From Lactiplantibacillus songbeiensis (lineage in GTDB: Bacteria > Bacillota > Bacilli > Lactobacillales > Lactobacillaceae), in assembly GCF_005405125.1 (NCBI RefSeq), contig NZ_BJDL01000023.1, positions 18,863 through 82,862 of the forward strand: a stretch of 64,000 bases of DNA, read 5' to 3'. Shown here one piece after another: positions 63,191 through 64,000 of this stretch. Every line of letters begins with the position of its first letter. Position 1 is the first letter of the stretch. The notes beneath the pieces are model-generated. The model made no database searches. It was not told the origin of the DNA and worked only from the letters and a program-made list of their open reading frames with translations. Made by a program: the position numbers and the translations under genes.

Positions 63191-63275
63191 GTATCACATA
63201 TGCTACAGGATTCAATGCTAATTGAGAATACCGTCCCGCTAGAAGTACAGGATAATGCGCTTAAAATTAATGTAC

Positions 63276-63581
63276 CTACTGATTTAAAACATCTGGAAAG
63301 CGGCCTTCTGCAACAAATGCACTTTTTAATTGATTAACAAATCCATCGGCACTCTCAATGTCCGGCTTAATCTTTAACACCTGAGCAACACATTCTTGTT
63401 TAGATAATGCTTGTTTTTTGACCTGCTTTTCAGCTATAAAAGCCATCAAATCATGGCTTTCTTTAGCCGAGAGATTAAAATTCAGGAGTACTAAATCAAC
63501 TGACTCTAAATTAGCTTTGTCGGCTAATTGATTAAGGACATTTGTTATCAATTCATCTCGATCGAATATATTAATATCCAT
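63276..63581 (-). CDS. Hypothetical protein (101 residues)
   Basis: RBS AAAGGAA five bases ahead of ATG. Soluble, helical, acidic front (MDINIFDRDELITNVLNQLADKANLESVDL), a lysine-rich middle (EKQVKKQALSKQECVAQVLKIKPD) and an acidic end. No membrane or signal segment and no recognised domain. Might be an immunity-like or small regulatory protein, but there is no supporting context. Confidence 0.7.
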   Translation of the reverse strand: MDINIFDRDELITNVLNQLADKANLESVDLVLLNFNLSAKESHDLMAFIAEKQVKKQALSKQECVAQVLKIKPDIESADGFVNQLKSAFVAEGRFPDVLNQ

Positions 63582-63830
63582 GGAATTTCCTTTCTATAAT
63601 GGTCATCGTGTAACTGTTATCAAGCTAACCTTTATATCCACTTGAAGCATCCGCGGACGCGAAAACAGATTGAACGGCTATATTAATTGCTAATTTTTCA
63701 TTCTGATTTCAGACGACAATTCTCAGATTAAAAAATTTCTACACTACCAATAACCGATTTTAACCAAAATCAGTTATTCTGTATCGGTGTATGTCTTTCC
63801 TGTACATTATTTTAATGAAAAAGGGTGATA

Positions 63831-63884
63831 ATGACAAAGTTTTCTTTTCAAGCCCCCTACGTTATAAGTTATCATTCACTTTAG
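63831..63884 (+). CDS. Candidate 17-residue leader peptide
   Basis: ATG preceded by AAAAAGGGTGATA; the frame encodes MTKFSFQAPYVISYHSL and stops at TAG. It is followed by a terminator (63938-63973) and then AAAAGGACACATCC, a likely RBS for a gene past the edge. This is the arrangement of ribosome-mediated attenuation. Confidence 0.45.
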   Translation: MTKFSFQAPYVISYHSL

Positions 63885-63937
63885 ATATTGCCCACAGCTA
63901 TTCCGCTTGATAAAACAAGAATAGGGTTCTACAATAT

Positions 63938-63973
63938 TTGGTGTTGATGGATTTCCCATCAACACCAATTTTT
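63938..63973 (+). terminator. Terminator or attenuator at window end
   Basis: TTGGTGTTGATGG/CCATCAACACCAA followed by five T. Confidence 0.85.
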
Positions 63974-64000
63974 GTGTAAACTAAAAGGACACATCCTCAA

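Noticed and set aside
63027..63221. 64-codon frame over tiny protein 3
   Set aside because: Runs through the terminator and is in another frame than the RBS-led ORF.

Overview
The window reads as low-to-mid GC Firmicutes DNA of the Lactiplantibacillus plantarum group. The reasons are the RNA polymerase and ribosomal gene order, a ctsR-clpC pair without mcsAB, catabolic acetolactate synthase plus decarboxylase, a MurE with the DNPR (meso-diaminopimelate) signature, GGAGG-type ribosome binding sites, and tRNAs without encoded CCA. The exact species cannot be fixed from sequence reading alone.

Layout. 1-18300 is a housekeeping block read mainly on the minus strand: ctsR-clpC, a TetR gene, rpoB-rpoC, an isolated prepilin peptidase on the plus strand, the str operon (rpsL-rpsG-fusA) and the start of the S10 operon (rpsJ-rplC-rplD, cut by the window edge). 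18642-19430 is a seven-tRNA operon. 20245-25470 holds serS behind a T-box, a deoxynucleoside kinase whose promoter carries two NrdR-like boxes, a VanY-type lipoprotein, and an amino acid permease behind a lysine riboswitch. 25471-32371 holds alsS-alsD, an Rrf2 regulator, an acetyltransferase, a hydrolase, a PAP2 phosphatase and an LCP cell-wall ligase. 32447-35517 is a split threonine/serine exporter (yjjP/yjjB) with a TnpB-only IS200/IS605-type element between the two genes. 35598-40590 holds a cold shock protein, an MntR-like regulator, an FLP-type Crp/FNR regulator with a perfect FNR-type box, and a candidate structured RNA. 40600-48611 is rich in MerR regulators (four of them), with an MFS exporter, the AzlCD exporter, a reductase and a LysM/Apf cell-wall protein. 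49142-55602 holds asnB-aspartokinase, a membrane acyltransferase and murE. 56155-63581 holds an HSL-type esterase, a histidine phosphatase, an acetyltransferase, a YibE/F operon, a flavin-binding protein, three tiny membrane proteins and an unknown small protein. The last 200 bases look like a regulatory leader (17-codon ORF plus terminator) for a gene beyond the edge.

The most unusual signal is an intergenic repeat system. At least 13 copies of a 150-390 bp element lie between genes. Each folds as a long outer stem with two inner hairpins. Full copies add a second palindromic arm and terminal inverted repeats beginning near CGCTTGGTGCTAGTTGG. Stems differ between copies by paired, compensatory changes, which argues that the fold is maintained. 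Two further structured repeat families share this style.

Gene circuits that can be read directly: CtsR box over its own promoter; NrdR-like boxes over the kinase promoter; an FNR-type box between flp and a divergent gene at about -41 from the latter's predicted start; a TGTNAN7TNACA dyad whose two arms are the -35 elements of divergent promoters for a MerR regulator and an MFS pump; and a 19-bp-spacer MerR promoter with a central dyad in front of a membrane/zinc-ribbon MerR protein.
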